This document shows, in pieces, positions 8,014-16,670 of a DNA stretch of 64,000 bases (position 1 is its first letter; each line of letters begins with the position of its first letter). Source of the stretch: Candidatus Poribacteria bacterium (lineage in GTDB: Bacteria; Poribacteria; WGA-4E; WGA-3G); assembly GCA_028818705.1 (NCBI GenBank), contig JAPPNJ010000053.1, positions 1-64,000 of the forward strand. The letters run 5' to 3'. Made by a program: the position numbers and the translations under genes. The notes beneath the pieces were generated by a model. It was not told the DNA's origin. It saw only the letters and a list, made by a program, of their open reading frames with translations, and did no database searches.

Positions 8014-9852
8014 TTATTTTTTTAGTTCGCTCCAGCGCGTGGTGAGTTTGTCCTTGGCAGAAATTATCCCTTTCAAGCGACTGGTCGCTAAGGTTTGTCG
8101 TTCTCCAGCGAAAGATACGTCCTCAATCTGGTAATAGTAGACAACATTCGGTTCTGCGGTGGTGTCGGTCCAGATATAAGTATTCCGTTCTGCTGCTGTG
8201 CCTGCTCCTGGAATAAGATGTGCGTTGACGGTTTTGAATTCACCCGTTTTTGTTTGACTTCGCAAGATATTGAATCCAGCGTTGTCCACCTCAGACTCGG
8301 TGGTCCACTTGATGATAACTGTGCCTGCCTCGGTGCGTTCGGGCCGGAAGTGAGAGAGTTGTACAGGTAGTGCTCCGCCGGCGTGGATACCGGGGGTCCC
8401 GTAGTCGGAACTGATGCCATACCAATTTTCAATTTTCTTTTTCGATAAATACGAGAACTTGGTCTCTGCTGCCGGGACCCATCCCTTTCGCTGGGTGCCA
8501 TCGCGTCCTATGCCTTTGGCAGAATACCTTCGGATGATTGAAGTGCGGTCACCATTTTTCGTCCAGCCATTGGGCAGCTGCCATGCCGGTTTATCAGAAG
8601 TCCGGGTTCTCCCGTCAAGGTTTCCGACCCTGTCGGCGAGTTCATTTTTCCCATCGACGAGTTGGATGTGGAATCCTTTGCTCGGATTCAGGAAGGGATC
8701 TCGCCGGCTGTTCATACCAAATTCTGCTGCGAGCTCTGTGTAGACTCTGAAAACACGGGTAGCTGCGAAATGGTTAGTGTCAGAGTTTCTACCACGTGCC
8801 GAAACGATTAGCACCGTCTGATTCGGCGGAATGGTTTTAACCTCGCCTTTGTTCTTAAAATTAATCGTCCCGAATCGTGCCATCGTGGGCCACTCTGGAT
8901 CGCTATAGTTTTCAATAATCAACTCCCAACCGTCATCAGCATCCAAGGAAACAGTTTCAGTATCAGAACTGTTGAAAATTTCGATCCACTGAATTTCATT
9001 CACACCCTCATCGGTAGCGAACATAATTTCGCTGATAGTTACTTTCCCTTTGAGGTTTCTAACACTTCCCTGCCGAATTGTTTGGGGCCCCACGGTGTAT
9101 GTGCCTTTCCGAAAAATATAGGCACCAGTAGGTGTCGGATCAACTATTACCGCTTCCACACTTGGCCCGGGGACAATCGTTACTGTCCAGACCTTTTTCG
9201 TGGTGTCCGATGAGAGCCCATCCGTTGGGATATATCCACCCTTGACATCAATATCTGTGCGCGTGAGGGTAATTGCTTTTGTTGAGGTTAAGGTCACGGT
9301 AAAGGGTGCCTGACCGCTAATAGACATATCGTCTGATAAGGTGAGAGGTGGTGCGGCACTCCGAACTATATTGACTACTATTGGGTCAGCCGGGGCAGTA
9401 GCTTCCAGACCCACGACGTTAGGCCCTACCAGTCTACCAGGGGTTCTAGCAGCATCGCGTTTCACGTCTATACGGACCCTATCAATATCACCTTTGGCAG
9501 TGATTGTCACTGTGTACACACTACCGGCAGCATTAGCGGAAACAGACGTGGCTGTTGCCCCGTCCAGCACAACTTTGTCACTGCTATCTGCGGCAATTAA
9601 TTCGATATCATCAATACCAAAGCCGGTTACCTCAGCATTAGCATCTTGAGCATCCTGAAATGTGACTGTCAACTCAATAGGAACGGATTCAGTCCTGATG
9701 CCGTATACCTGTATACCCGCTGTGTCTTCATCCACATCTGTTACCGACAGTACGGGTGTCACAACCGCAGTTGCGGGTGTTGCAACAAAAGCGAGGCCGG
9801 CGACGAGTAACATGGTAAAAACTAAGGGGAGCACTGATTTATTAAAGAACAC
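8014..9852 (-). CDS. Large secreted protein with lamin-tail domain and C-terminal tag
   Basis: A 612-residue secreted protein. A signal peptide occupies about residues 1-29, followed by Ig-like beta-sandwich repeats. A lamin-tail (LTD) domain begins at VTISEIMFATDEG and includes WIEIFNSSD. A late domain begins LPVQLSHFRPE and contains WTTESEVDNAGFNILRS, a module seen near the C-termini of many exported Bacteroidetes-type proteins. The last residues KLTTRWSELKK match a C-terminal motif shared by three other secreted proteins in the window. It starts at GTG 9852 with AGGAGG nine bases upstream. Probably an extracellular structural or adhesive protein; no enzyme motif is visible. Confidence 0.85.
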   Translation of the reverse strand: MFFNKSVLPLVFTMLLVAGLAFVATPATAVVTPVLSVTDVDEDTAGIQVYGIRTESVPIELTVTFQDAQDANAEVTGFGIDDIELIAADSSDKVVLDGATATSVSANAAGSVYTVTITAKGDIDRVRIDVKRDAARTPGRLVGPNVVGLEATAPADPIVVNIVRSAAPPLTLSDDMSISGQAPFTVTLTSTKAITLTRTDIDVKGGYIPTDGLSSDTTKKVWTVTIVPGPSVEAVIVDPTPTGAYIFRKGTYTVGPQTIRQGSVRNLKGKVTISEIMFATDEGVNEIQWIEIFNSSDTETVSLDADDGWELIIENYSDPEWPTMARFGTINFKNKGEVKTIPPNQTVLIVSARGRNSDTNHFAATRVFRVYTELAAEFGMNSRRDPFLNPSKGFHIQLVDGKNELADRVGNLDGRTRTSDKPAWQLPNGWTKNGDRTSIIRRYSAKGIGRDGTQRKGWVPAAETKFSYLSKKKIENWYGISSDYGTPGIHAGGALPVQLSHFRPERTEAGTVIIKWTTESEVDNAGFNILRSQTKTGEFKTVNAHLIPGAGTAAERNTYIWTDTTAEPNVVYYYQIEDVSFAGERQTLATSRLKGIISAKDKLTTRWSELKK

Positions 9853-10077
9853 GGTAATTTTCCTCCTCCAAACAAGATCGATTCAAAAATATGTTTTGAG
9901 CTCTGACATGGTGGTCTTTTCCTATGAGATGCTATTCCAAGTGGGTACGAATTTGCAAAGTCTTTCTCTTAGCAATAACGTTATTTCGCTTAAGGGTGTT
10001 ACAAAAAAATATGCCAATAGGTGTGTTAAATTTTGTCAGGAGTCAGGAAGGAGGTGCGTTCGGAAAATTGATATGAT

Positions 10078-10100
10078 GGTGCGGTTGGGGAAACCGCACC
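10078..10100. repeat. Short palindromic hairpin repeat, family A
   Basis: The 9-bp stem GGTGCGGTT/AACCGCACC has loop GGGGA and is followed by TATC. The rest of the spacer 9853-10121 shows no supported gene. Confidence 0.65.
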
Positions 10101-10121
10101 TATCTTGTTGGGAAATCGGTA

Positions 10122-10652
10122 TCAGAACTGTGTGGGAAAGTTGCCGCGGGCGGCATCCATAACTTCGCCTGTAATCTCATCGTGCCCGTTTTCTTTGGCG
10201 AAACTTTCAATACCCATCTTTGCCATGGGACGGACAAAACTGGGGATCCGCTCTAAGCGTTCCAACGCTTCTGGTGTCCAGATAGGTCCCGTCGGTTCGG
10301 TAGGTATGGACTCTTCCTGAAAGGCATCGGAGATAACCGAGGTAAACGGGCATTTACCACCTTCAGCGGTCTCATCCGGAACCGTTCCTGAGGAAACTTC
10401 GTTAGGCATCGCGTCGCTTTTTGCGGTTTCTAACTGTGAACGTACCATCTGCATCGGCTGCGCAGACTCGCTGTTACCACCGAGTTTGAGATCCAAGGAT
10501 TTCAGCATTTGGGTCTCCCACGGATTGAGGAACATGGCAATTTCTGCAAAGCAGTCAGGACATTCAAAGAGTGCTGTCACGGAGCCTTGTTCGGGGCGGG
10601 TCACGTCTTTAAACTTCATTGCTGTGTCGCAGTCTGTACATAAGAATTTCAT
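10122..10652 (-). CDS. Zinc-ribbon protein with PCP-reductase (PF08369-type) domain
   Basis: A 176-residue cytoplasmic protein. Its N-terminus has two CxxC pairs (CTDC near residue 5, CPDC near residue 32), suggesting a metal ribbon. Its C-terminal 50 residues (IWTPEALERLERIPSFV.. to ..NGHDEITGEVMD) match the small PCP-reductase domain named from the tail of light-independent protochlorophyllide reductase and also found alone in non-phototrophs. The function in non-phototrophs is not established. The start follows the repeated leader (10653-10755), with AAGGA 11 bases upstream. The gene is last in the minus-strand respiratory region, just after an Mrp ATPase, which suggests a cofactor or iron-sulfur role. 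Confidence 0.85.
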   Translation of the reverse strand: MKFLCTDCDTAMKFKDVTRPEQGSVTALFECPDCFAEIAMFLNPWETQMLKSLDLKLGGNSESAQPMQMVRSQLETAKSDAMPNEVSSGTVPDETAEGGKCPFTSVISDAFQEESIPTEPTGPIWTPEALERLERIPSFVRPMAKMGIESFAKENGHDEITGEVMDAARGNFPTQF

Positions 10653-10755
10653 ATTTTTAATTTTCCTTGCGGTTCGGTCAGAACGGGGTTAGAACTTGAA
10701 GCACCCTTCTGTAGACCTGAAGAAACACCCAAGCAAAACCCCTCCATTTCATTAT
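10653..10755 (-). promoter_or_regulatory. Repeated leader element, copy 1
   Basis: Read on the minus strand, this stretch begins near TAATGAAATGGAG and ends CCGCAAGGAAAATTAAAAAT directly before the ATG at 10652. Nearly the same sequence lies before the ABC permease (25330-25433), and a shorter version precedes the dihaem cytochrome (31414-31497). It carries the ribosome site AAGGA. The rest of the 10653-10972 gap (10756-10972) holds short GC-rich repeats such as GCACTCCGCTGGAGTGC and no supported gene. Confidence 0.7.
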
Positions 10756-10972
10756 GGACTACGAGTCTCGCAGCCAATGTGTTACGAAAAAGGCACAGGT
10801 TAACAGTCTATGCTAATCCAAGTTGCCACCTATCATAAACATAGCACTCCGCTGGAGTGCGGTCCCTTAAATATGCAATTTCTATAGACATATCACCCCT
10901 CTGGGGTAAGGAGAGGGACTGAAAACCCTTTTCTGGGATGTGAAAAATCTATTGGTAGCAACCTGGGTTATG

Positions 10973-11860
10973 CTACAAGTTTGGTTTAAAAAAGTCTTGG
11001 ATTTTTTCAGCGACTTGTACGACTATTTTACTTGCGGGGGCATCCGGGTACACATCAACATAAGAGGTGCCACAGTCATTGGAATGTGCAAGACGAGGAT
11101 CAAATGGAACACTACCGAGGATATCCTGTTGAAATGCCTCGTCAAGGGATCCCTCAGTGGAAAATAGAGGTTCCTCTTCGCCACAGTGTTGGCAAACATA
11201 GAAAGCCATATTTTCAACAACACCGATAATTGGGACCTTAAGAATCTCTCTCGCCATCGTCACCGACTTCTTGACAATTAATTGCGAAACTTCAGATGGA
11301 ATGGTTACGACGACTACACCGCCGAGGTTAGGGATAAGTTCTACCACATTTGGAAGCCGGTCGGTTCCGGGTGGCAGATCAAGGAGTAGATAATCCAAGT
11401 TGCCCCATTCGGTGTCAGCGATGAACTCTCGCAAGGCACCGACCTCCATTGTACTACGCCATGTAAATGCATCCTTCTGAGTATGGGCATTCCAGAGCAC
11501 TGGAGTATCGTCTTCTGCTAGGAGTAGATCCATGGAGATTAGTTTGGTACCCAGTGCGGTAATCGCAGGTTTGACACCTGTAGGTGTGTATTCCAGTGTG
11601 GCATTGCGTACACCCATCATCTTGGCAAGCGTCGGTCCATTAATGTCAGCATCAACGACCCCAACAGTATTACCTCTTAACGTAAGAGCAGTGGCAAGGT
11701 TAGCGGTGAGCGAACTTTTTCCAACACCACCCTTTCCACTCATGATGGCGACTGTGTGTTTGACGGAAGTAAGCCGTTTCTGGAGGCGGTTTACCTGTGC
11801 CGTTACCTGCCCAATAATATTAGACCCGGCATCCCTTGGCAATTCTTTGTAAGTTTTCAT
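10973..11860 (-). CDS. mrp: Mrp/NBP35-type P-loop ATPase (Fe-S cluster carrier)
   Basis: A 295-residue Mrp-family ATPase. The deviant Walker A (GKGGVGKSS) is near residue 45, VVDADINGPT follows, LLLDLPPGTD is in the middle, and the CxxC pair of VCQHCGEEEP lies near residue 230. Members bind and deliver Fe-S clusters to apoproteins in the cytoplasm. The N-terminal DUF59 domain found in many Mrp proteins is replaced by a short helix. There is no clear ribosome site at the ATG. Its placement among cytochrome and Rieske genes fits a role in maturing respiratory Fe-S proteins. The last codons overlap a short dispersed repeat that recurs near 60910. Confidence 0.9.
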   Translation of the reverse strand: MKTYKELPRDAGSNIIGQVTAQVNRLQKRLTSVKHTVAIMSGKGGVGKSSLTANLATALTLRGNTVGVVDADINGPTLAKMMGVRNATLEYTPTGVKPAITALGTKLISMDLLLAEDDTPVLWNAHTQKDAFTWRSTMEVGALREFIADTEWGNLDYLLLDLPPGTDRLPNVVELIPNLGGVVVVTIPSEVSQLIVKKSVTMAREILKVPIIGVVENMAFYVCQHCGEEEPLFSTEGSLDEAFQQDILGSVPFDPRLAHSNDCGTSYVDVYPDAPASKIVVQVAEKIQDFFKPNL

Positions 11861-12456
11861 TTATAGTGAATAATCCGAGTTGCTATTTAAAAAACGTAGG
11901 ATACACATACCGCCCCACTGGGCTGCCGGTGATGAAAATAACCGTTTTTATTTAAATTCTATGAGGGTGGTGCATAAATATTGCTTGTAGGGGTGTTTTT
12001 GCTTGGGTATTTCCCCTAGGTCTCTCAACCCGCAATATGAACGCATAAAAAATCTGATAGAGGGCGAGAAAACCTCAAATCAGAATCAAAATCAACGGTA
12101 TGAAGCCCCTATGGGCTTCACCGGGTATTCATGCCTTATAGGCATGAAAAATCAGAATCAACGGTATGAAGCCCCTATGGGCTTCACCGGGTATAAAGCC
12201 TATAAAGGCTTTACCGGGGTATGAATGCCGTATGGCATTCACCGCCTACGGTGGGCGCATATCCTAACGTTTGGAATAATGCACCACCCTCATTTAAATT
12301 CTATAAACATGCCGCCCTTACAGGGCTGGATTCTTCGTTTTGACGCGTTTCTATAAACATGCCGTCCCTACAAGACTCAAGATAGGTTTTGAGGTATGCA
12401 AGGTTTGTTCCTAAAATCCGGTGCGGTTAGAAACCGCAACTACCGCCTCTGAAGAT
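11861..12456. repeat. Repeat-filled spacer: hairpin family B cluster plus family A and C copies
   Basis: This 596-base spacer contains no convincing gene. At 12085-12260 a run of about five hairpins has the form GGTATGAA-GCC..GGC-TTCACCGGG with stems that differ but stay paired (TGAAGCCC/GGGCTTCA, TGAATGCC/GGCATTCA, TAAAGCC/GGCTTTA). At 11899-11935, 12299-12335 and 12348-12375 lie copies of a second motif, TATAAACATGCCGCCC. A family A hairpin is at 12420-12440. An open frame through the cluster encodes only the repeat translated. Confidence 0.75.
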
Positions 12457-13731
12457 CTACTTTGAGGCCCCGATTGCATAGAGTGCTTCGTAACTACGTA
12501 GATAGAGTGCCTTGTTAGTGATAACAGGAGATGCGGCAATGGTCTCGCCCATGGAATTGCTGGCGACAACTTCAAATTCACGTCCTGCTTTCACAACAGT
12601 GACAACACCATCCCGAGATGTAAGGTAGATATATCCGTTTGCATAGACAGGTGAGGCACGATGTCGATGCCGATGTGTTCGCTCGCGGTAGAGCTGCTGT
12701 CCAGTTTCGGCATCAAGACATATTAGGTCCCCGTTTTCCCGACAGAGATAAACCAAGCCATCATGGATAAGAGGGGAAGGAACATCTGGTGTGCCTTGGC
12801 GGAGCTTCCAGCGTTGCCACTTGCTGTTAGTGACATCACCTTGTGCGGCAGGATCGATGCCGACAACGGGTCCGTTTTTCGCCGAGGGGACGACAATTAG
12901 TCCTTCTGTTGCAACAGGGGAGGCTACGAATCGGAGCGTGTAGTTATAACTCCGCTTGGGATTTAAGTCACCGCATCGCCAAATTTCGCTGCCATCTTCA
13001 AGGCTGTGTGCGGTAACATAATCGGCACCGTGTACGACGAGATATTCACGTTCTGCATCACGGTAGAGAATAGGGGAAGTGTAGGCGTGTTCACACTCCT
13101 CGGTTGCATCGCTTTTGCGCTTATGTTTCCAGATTTCCTCGCCGGTCATTTTGTCAAGCGCGAGCACAAGCCACGCGCCGCTGTGGATGAGTTGCATGTA
13201 AAGCCGATCTTTGTCAAGGAGTGGGGTTGTTGCCATGACAAAGTAGAGGTTAAATCTGCCGTAACGCTTGGCGAGATTGGTATGCCAAACCTCATTTCCT
13301 TGAAAATCATAACAGACGAGATCCCCTGTTCCAAAGAATGCCCAGACATGCTCGCCGTTCGTTACAGGGGATGGCGCGGCAAAATTACCTTCACCCCTAC
13401 GAACAACTCGGTTTCCACGTGCTATAGTCCGCTTCCAGAGTTCTTCACCTTCAGTGCTAATACACATCAAAACCAGTGCGTCGCCTTCAGTGGAGGTGAG
13501 GAAAATGTTATCTTCCCAAACAACAGGTGTAGAGGCGGCTGCACCAAGGAGTGGGAAACGCCATTGGACATTTTCGGTTTGACCCCATTGAATCGGGACA
13601 TTGGTAGCTTGGCTGATACCGTCGTTGTTTGGCCCGCGCCACCGGTCCCAATTATCGGCGAAACTGTTGTTTATAAGGATGAAAGCTATGAGTAGAAGGG
13701 TTAGCGTGTTCCTCAACATAAGTTTTTGCAT
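12457..13731 (-). CDS. Secreted PQQ-like beta-propeller protein
   Basis: A 424-residue exported protein. A signal peptide (about residues 1-25, ending NSFA) is followed by DNWDRWRGPNNDGIS, the usual opening of PQQ-like outer-membrane-type propellers in planctomycetes. Repeated blades of the type GxxVWE..LxALDxxTGEExWK are present, including LALDKMTGEEIWKH and LDAETGQQLYRE. No PQQ-dehydrogenase catalytic residues are evident, so it is more likely a scaffold or binding protein than an alcohol dehydrogenase. I start at 13731, since GGAG lies six bases upstream; the ATG at 13743 is less well supported. The neighbours are a small unknown gene upstream and Mrp downstream. Confidence 0.87.
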   Translation of the reverse strand: MQKLMLRNTLTLLLIAFILINNSFADNWDRWRGPNNDGISQATNVPIQWGQTENVQWRFPLLGAAASTPVVWEDNIFLTSTEGDALVLMCISTEGEELWKRTIARGNRVVRRGEGNFAAPSPVTNGEHVWAFFGTGDLVCYDFQGNEVWHTNLAKRYGRFNLYFVMATTPLLDKDRLYMQLIHSGAWLVLALDKMTGEEIWKHKRKSDATEECEHAYTSPILYRDAEREYLVVHGADYVTAHSLEDGSEIWRCGDLNPKRSYNYTLRFVASPVATEGLIVVPSAKNGPVVGIDPAAQGDVTNSKWQRWKLRQGTPDVPSPLIHDGLVYLCRENGDLICLDAETGQQLYRERTHRHRHRASPVYANGYIYLTSRDGVVTVVKAGREFEVVASNSMGETIAASPVITNKALYLRSYEALYAIGASK

Positions 13732-13785
13732 AATGCACTCCATCTTCCAGCAGATCTTGTTGTGACACTGTGTCTCTACTAAGTC

Positions 13786-14214
13786 TTAGCGCTTCTGATC
13801 CGTCCACAAACCACGATCTGGTCCGTTCCACTGATAGGGGATTATTTTTGATAAGGTTCCTAATCTGTACTCCAAAAAAGCAGACTCTGTTTCTATCACA
13901 TAGCCTTCGTTCGTGAAAATAGGGAACTCTAATTTGGAGAGCACATCAAAAGGTTCTATTTCCAGACATACGTCAAGCTTACCGTCCACTGTCTTATAGA
14001 AAAAATCGGCGGAATGGCTTTCATGTTTCAGAATCATGACGACCCCGGACTGTATAACTTCTCCGTTAGACGAGCGAACCTTTAATCCGACGACAAGATT
14101 GTTTGGTGGTGGGGGATCCGACTGCACTTTAAACCACAAACCGTGATGTGTTCCCTCCGCAACACCTTCATTTGGACCGATGATTTGAAATGTCACAGTT
14201 GGAATATTGCTCAT
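13786..14214 (-). CDS. Conserved-looking protein of unknown function
   Basis: A 142-residue protein with no signal peptide or membrane segment. The composition and alternating hydrophobic strands (VTFQIIG, LVVGLKVRS, GVVMILKH, LDVCLEI) suggest a beta-sandwich, perhaps Calx-beta or C2-like. The C-terminus is unusual, with aromatic and charged residues (YQWNGPDRGLW). The start is well supported by GAGGAG six bases upstream. It lies between the PQQ propeller and the UspA fusion, all in the same direction, so co-transcription is possible. I do not recognise the family. Confidence 0.75.
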   Translation of the reverse strand: MSNIPTVTFQIIGPNEGVAEGTHHGLWFKVQSDPPPPNNLVVGLKVRSSNGEVIQSGVVMILKHESHSADFFYKTVDGKLDVCLEIEPFDVLSKLEFPIFTNEGYVIETESAFLEYRLGTLSKIIPYQWNGPDRGLWTDQKR

Positions 14215-14268
14215 TATCTACTCCTCTATTTTACAGTGGATTTTACGATTAACAATACACTGTGTACC

Positions 14269-14289
14269 GGCGAGATTAGAAACGTCGCC
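14269..14289. repeat. Short palindromic hairpin repeat, family A, with a longer shared flank
   Basis: GGCGAGATT/AACGTCGCC (imperfect) with loop AGA is followed by TACAG. The preceding bases (GTGGATTTTACGATTAAC and the AATACACTGTG word) also precede the copy at 34564-34586, so the repeat unit there is longer than the hairpin. Confidence 0.6.
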
Positions 14290-14312
14290 TACAGTCAACC
14301 CACAATTGCCGT

Positions 14313-16250
14313 CTATTCTTGATTTGGCTTCTGATAGTACTGCCCAAGCACCTCATTAGCGAGACTTCTACCGTCCTCAATGACGCGTGCGGCGAAATCG
14401 AGGGTAACTTCGGTAACGTTGTTCTCTTGTGCACGTTGCTCAATTCGCGTTTGTGTGATATTGCGCATGAACCCAGCAGGCACGAGGTTCAAGCGTTCAA
14501 TCGCTTCTTCAGTCCACTGTAATGGACTTTCAAAACTTTGACCGACTTCAGCAGCGTTTTGGGGGTCCGTAGCCTGTGATTGAATCAACACCGAATGCGC
14601 GTGTGGCATTCGGTGGGTTCTGAGTTCGGGTGCATCTTCACGGACTGCCGCGGCTTCCCCCATGCTGTCGTTAACGATCTCGGTTGCGAAGGCGTTGGTG
14701 ATAGTTCCAAGCTTTTGGGAGCGTGCGGATTTTTCGATCCGTGCTTTGACGTTGCGACGCATATAGCCGCGTGGCACACGACGGATCGCTTTTTTCGCCT
14801 GTTCCGACCACTGGAGTCGCACCCCATCAAATGTTTCCTCCTCTGCAGCACCGCCTTCGTCCACGGCAACGTGTTCCAAGGAATCCTTATCGACCATCTG
14901 GAACCGTTCGGGTGCGGCACTACAGACGGGGCATTGGACGGGCTGTTGATTGTGTGCAGCGTAGCCACATTCCCCACAGATGTAGGTTTGCACAGCATCT
15001 GATGCGAGGACCTGCTGTTCGGCAATCTCTTTAGCAACACGCGTCAGCCTTTCAGAAGCGCGCTCTGGCATAATCGCCTCCATCGCTTTGTCGATGACGC
15101 TTTCGGTGATAACAGAATGACCGCGCTCTATGGCAAACCGATGCACAGCTGTCTTGGCAATGCCACGCACCAAAGGCGGAGCTTTCTCCATTCTATCTAA
15201 TGCCTCCTGCGTCCAGACAAGGATTTCTTCAGCTTTTACATCAATCTGTGGGAAATAGCGTTGACTCACCAAAAGGACATTGCAAGGTGCGAGGCGTAAC
15301 AGGTTCTCAGCGGTGCTACCGATGTCTGCCTCCTGTTCATTGTGGACCCCGATTCTACCTAAAACAAGGAGCCACGGATTTGTTTTTCGTGTGTATTGTA
15401 AAATCTTTTCGTAGGCTTTTCCATCAAGCAACGTAATTTTTAGGGCGTAGTTGTGCTCCTCTTTTGCGATAGAGCGTGCGACTTCCAGATGTGATTGATA
15501 GATCTTCGCCAATCCGGTATCAATTACTTCTTCGTGAAGTTGCTCCTGTTCTTTAAATCTGAAAGTTCGCGCGGCGCGTTCCGTAAGCACATTGACCACG
15601 GAATTAAAGACGATATAGTGCAGATAGGGATCGTAGACGCCAACGGCTTCGACCTGTTTGTTGAACATTTGTCCGAGTTGTATGGCTGTTTTCAAGCCTG
15701 AGAACGATTCAGGACTCCCATCAATTCCGACGAGGATATTACCATCATGTTCTTCACTTGGATCAAGGTCTCGCACAACGAGTGTATCGGTATTAATACG
15801 ACGGACGACGCGTTCACAGACACCACCGATAAGGCTATCCTTGACAGCTCCCATGCCGAGGGCACCCATAATCACGAGATCGTAGTCGCTTGCCTGAATG
15901 TCTTCAACAAGTTTTATGTAGTGTTTGCCTTCGGGCATTTTCGGCTCAAAGGGGATATCAAGTTCAGCACACTTCTGTTTCATAACCTCCAGATAGGAAT
16001 CAGAGATAAGCTGTAACCCCATGGTAATGAGGGTATCGTGAATTCGGCGTTGTTTTTCGAGTTCTACCTCGTCTTGGTACTCCTCTGGCAGGGTATATTC
16101 CATCTGTTTAAAGCGGACATCGTGCATTTTTGCGGCGTAAACGTGCGAACCGACTAATTGGGAGCCGAATTTCTTGGCGAACGCAATTGCTAAAGCGATA
16201 CTTGCATCTGAATAGTCCGAATTGTCAACAGGTACGTATATTTTTTTCAT
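14313..16250 (-). CDS. Fusion: two universal stress domains, three PCP-reductase domains and a rubredoxin-like ribbon
   Basis: A 645-residue cytoplasmic protein with an unusual domain order. Residues 1-162 form a UspA domain with the ATP-binding signature GALGMGAVKDSLIGG. About 168-335 is a second UspA domain (ILVGIDGSPES). About 345-395 is a PCP-reductase-type domain (VWTQEALDRMEKAPPLVRG). About 418-452 is a rubredoxin-like ribbon with CGECGY and CPVCSAAPERFQ. Two more PCP-reductase-type domains lie near 475-530 (LQWSEQAKKAIRRVP) and 590-640 (LQWTEEAIERLNLVP). The ribbon suggests a redox or metal role, and the Usp part nucleotide sensing. The pathway is unknown. The same small domain occurs alone at 10122-10652. 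The start has GGGGAAAAG just upstream. Confidence 0.88.
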   Translation of the reverse strand: MKKIYVPVDNSDYSDASIALAIAFAKKFGSQLVGSHVYAAKMHDVRFKQMEYTLPEEYQDEVELEKQRRIHDTLITMGLQLISDSYLEVMKQKCAELDIPFEPKMPEGKHYIKLVEDIQASDYDLVIMGALGMGAVKDSLIGGVCERVVRRINTDTLVVRDLDPSEEHDGNILVGIDGSPESFSGLKTAIQLGQMFNKQVEAVGVYDPYLHYIVFNSVVNVLTERAARTFRFKEQEQLHEEVIDTGLAKIYQSHLEVARSIAKEEHNYALKITLLDGKAYEKILQYTRKTNPWLLVLGRIGVHNEQEADIGSTAENLLRLAPCNVLLVSQRYFPQIDVKAEEILVWTQEALDRMEKAPPLVRGIAKTAVHRFAIERGHSVITESVIDKAMEAIMPERASERLTRVAKEIAEQQVLASDAVQTYICGECGYAAHNQQPVQCPVCSAAPERFQMVDKDSLEHVAVDEGGAAEEETFDGVRLQWSEQAKKAIRRVPRGYMRRNVKARIEKSARSQKLGTITNAFATEIVNDSMGEAAAVREDAPELRTHRMPHAHSVLIQSQATDPQNAAEVGQSFESPLQWTEEAIERLNLVPAGFMRNITQTRIEQRAQENNVTEVTLDFAARVIEDGRSLANEVLGQYYQKPNQE

Positions 16251-16280
16251 TTTCTTTTCCCCAGTTGTTATTTATAGAAG

Positions 16281-16416
16281 ATAGCCATCAGGGCGTTCAC
16301 TCCGTTCACTTTCAGGTCGCTGCGCTTTCAGCAGTCAGTAAATCTTATGGCAGTTGAAAAGGGCTTTCTCATGGCACAAACTCTTAACTGACCGCTGACG
16401 GCTAAAACCCTGACTG
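16281..16416. repeat. Heptamer-rich (STRR-like) repeat tract
   Basis: Words such as TAGCCATCAG, CAGGTCGCTGCGCTTTC, CAGCAGTCAGT, CTCTTAACTGACCG and GACTGCT form an imperfect inverted repeat. CAGGTCGCTGCGCTTTC recurs exactly in the tract at 24446-24555. Confidence 0.6.
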
Positions 16417-16665
16417 CTATTCATCGGTTTTGTAGCGAGCACCCAAGAAACCACCGAGCAGATGTGCGATGAGTGTTGGGGTCCATAAATAAATCATCGC
16501 TGTTTGCCACTCCCAATCGAGGATAAAACGTCGCGCAACGATGTTAATCACAATCGGAATGTAGAGACATCTACTCCAAGGACGGCTTAATTTTTTAAAG
16601 CGGACCCGGAAGAACCCAAACGGGAAGTGAATCACAAAAGCGGCGATCGAGATTAGAAGGTTCAA
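16417..16665 (-). CDS. Small membrane protein in the cytochrome oxidase cluster
   Basis: An 82-residue protein with two or three hydrophobic segments (about residues 3-20, 35-47 and 56-76) separated by a basic stretch. It starts five bases after the SCO1 stop, so the two are almost certainly co-transcribed. No family recognised. Its position after SCO1 suggests a helper in oxidase assembly, but that is inference only. Confidence 0.7.
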   Translation of the reverse strand: MNLLISIAAFVIHFPFGFFRVRFKKLSRPWSRCLYIPIVINIVARRFILDWEWQTAMIYLWTPTLIAHLLGGFLGARYKTDE

Positions 16666-16670
16666 ATCCT

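Noticed and set aside
10653..10755. Leader peptide (MKWR..) in the repeated leader
   Set aside because: One copy encodes a 24-residue and another an 11-residue peptide, while the third has a stop after ATG. The reading frame is not conserved, so the element is more likely RNA or DNA level.
12003..12224. Open frame in the repeat cluster (73 codons)
   Set aside because: It is translated hairpin repeat sequence with a periodic amino-acid pattern, no ribosome site and no family; the same holds at 34928-35110.
12085..12260. CRISPR array
   Set aside because: The units are hairpins with variable stems and short conserved connectors; there are no uniform repeats with unique spacers and no cas genes.
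13006..13695. Long plus-strand frame opposite the PQQ propeller gene
   Set aside because: It is antisense to a clear gene with a signal peptide and blades, lacks a ribosome site, and encodes no recognisable domain; similar shadows occur opposite the cytochrome oxidase genes.
10122..16250. Phototrophy genes
   Set aside because: PCP-reductase-type and Ycf48-like domains suggest photosynthesis by name, but no bch/chl, reaction-centre or antenna gene is present; these domains also occur in non-phototrophs.
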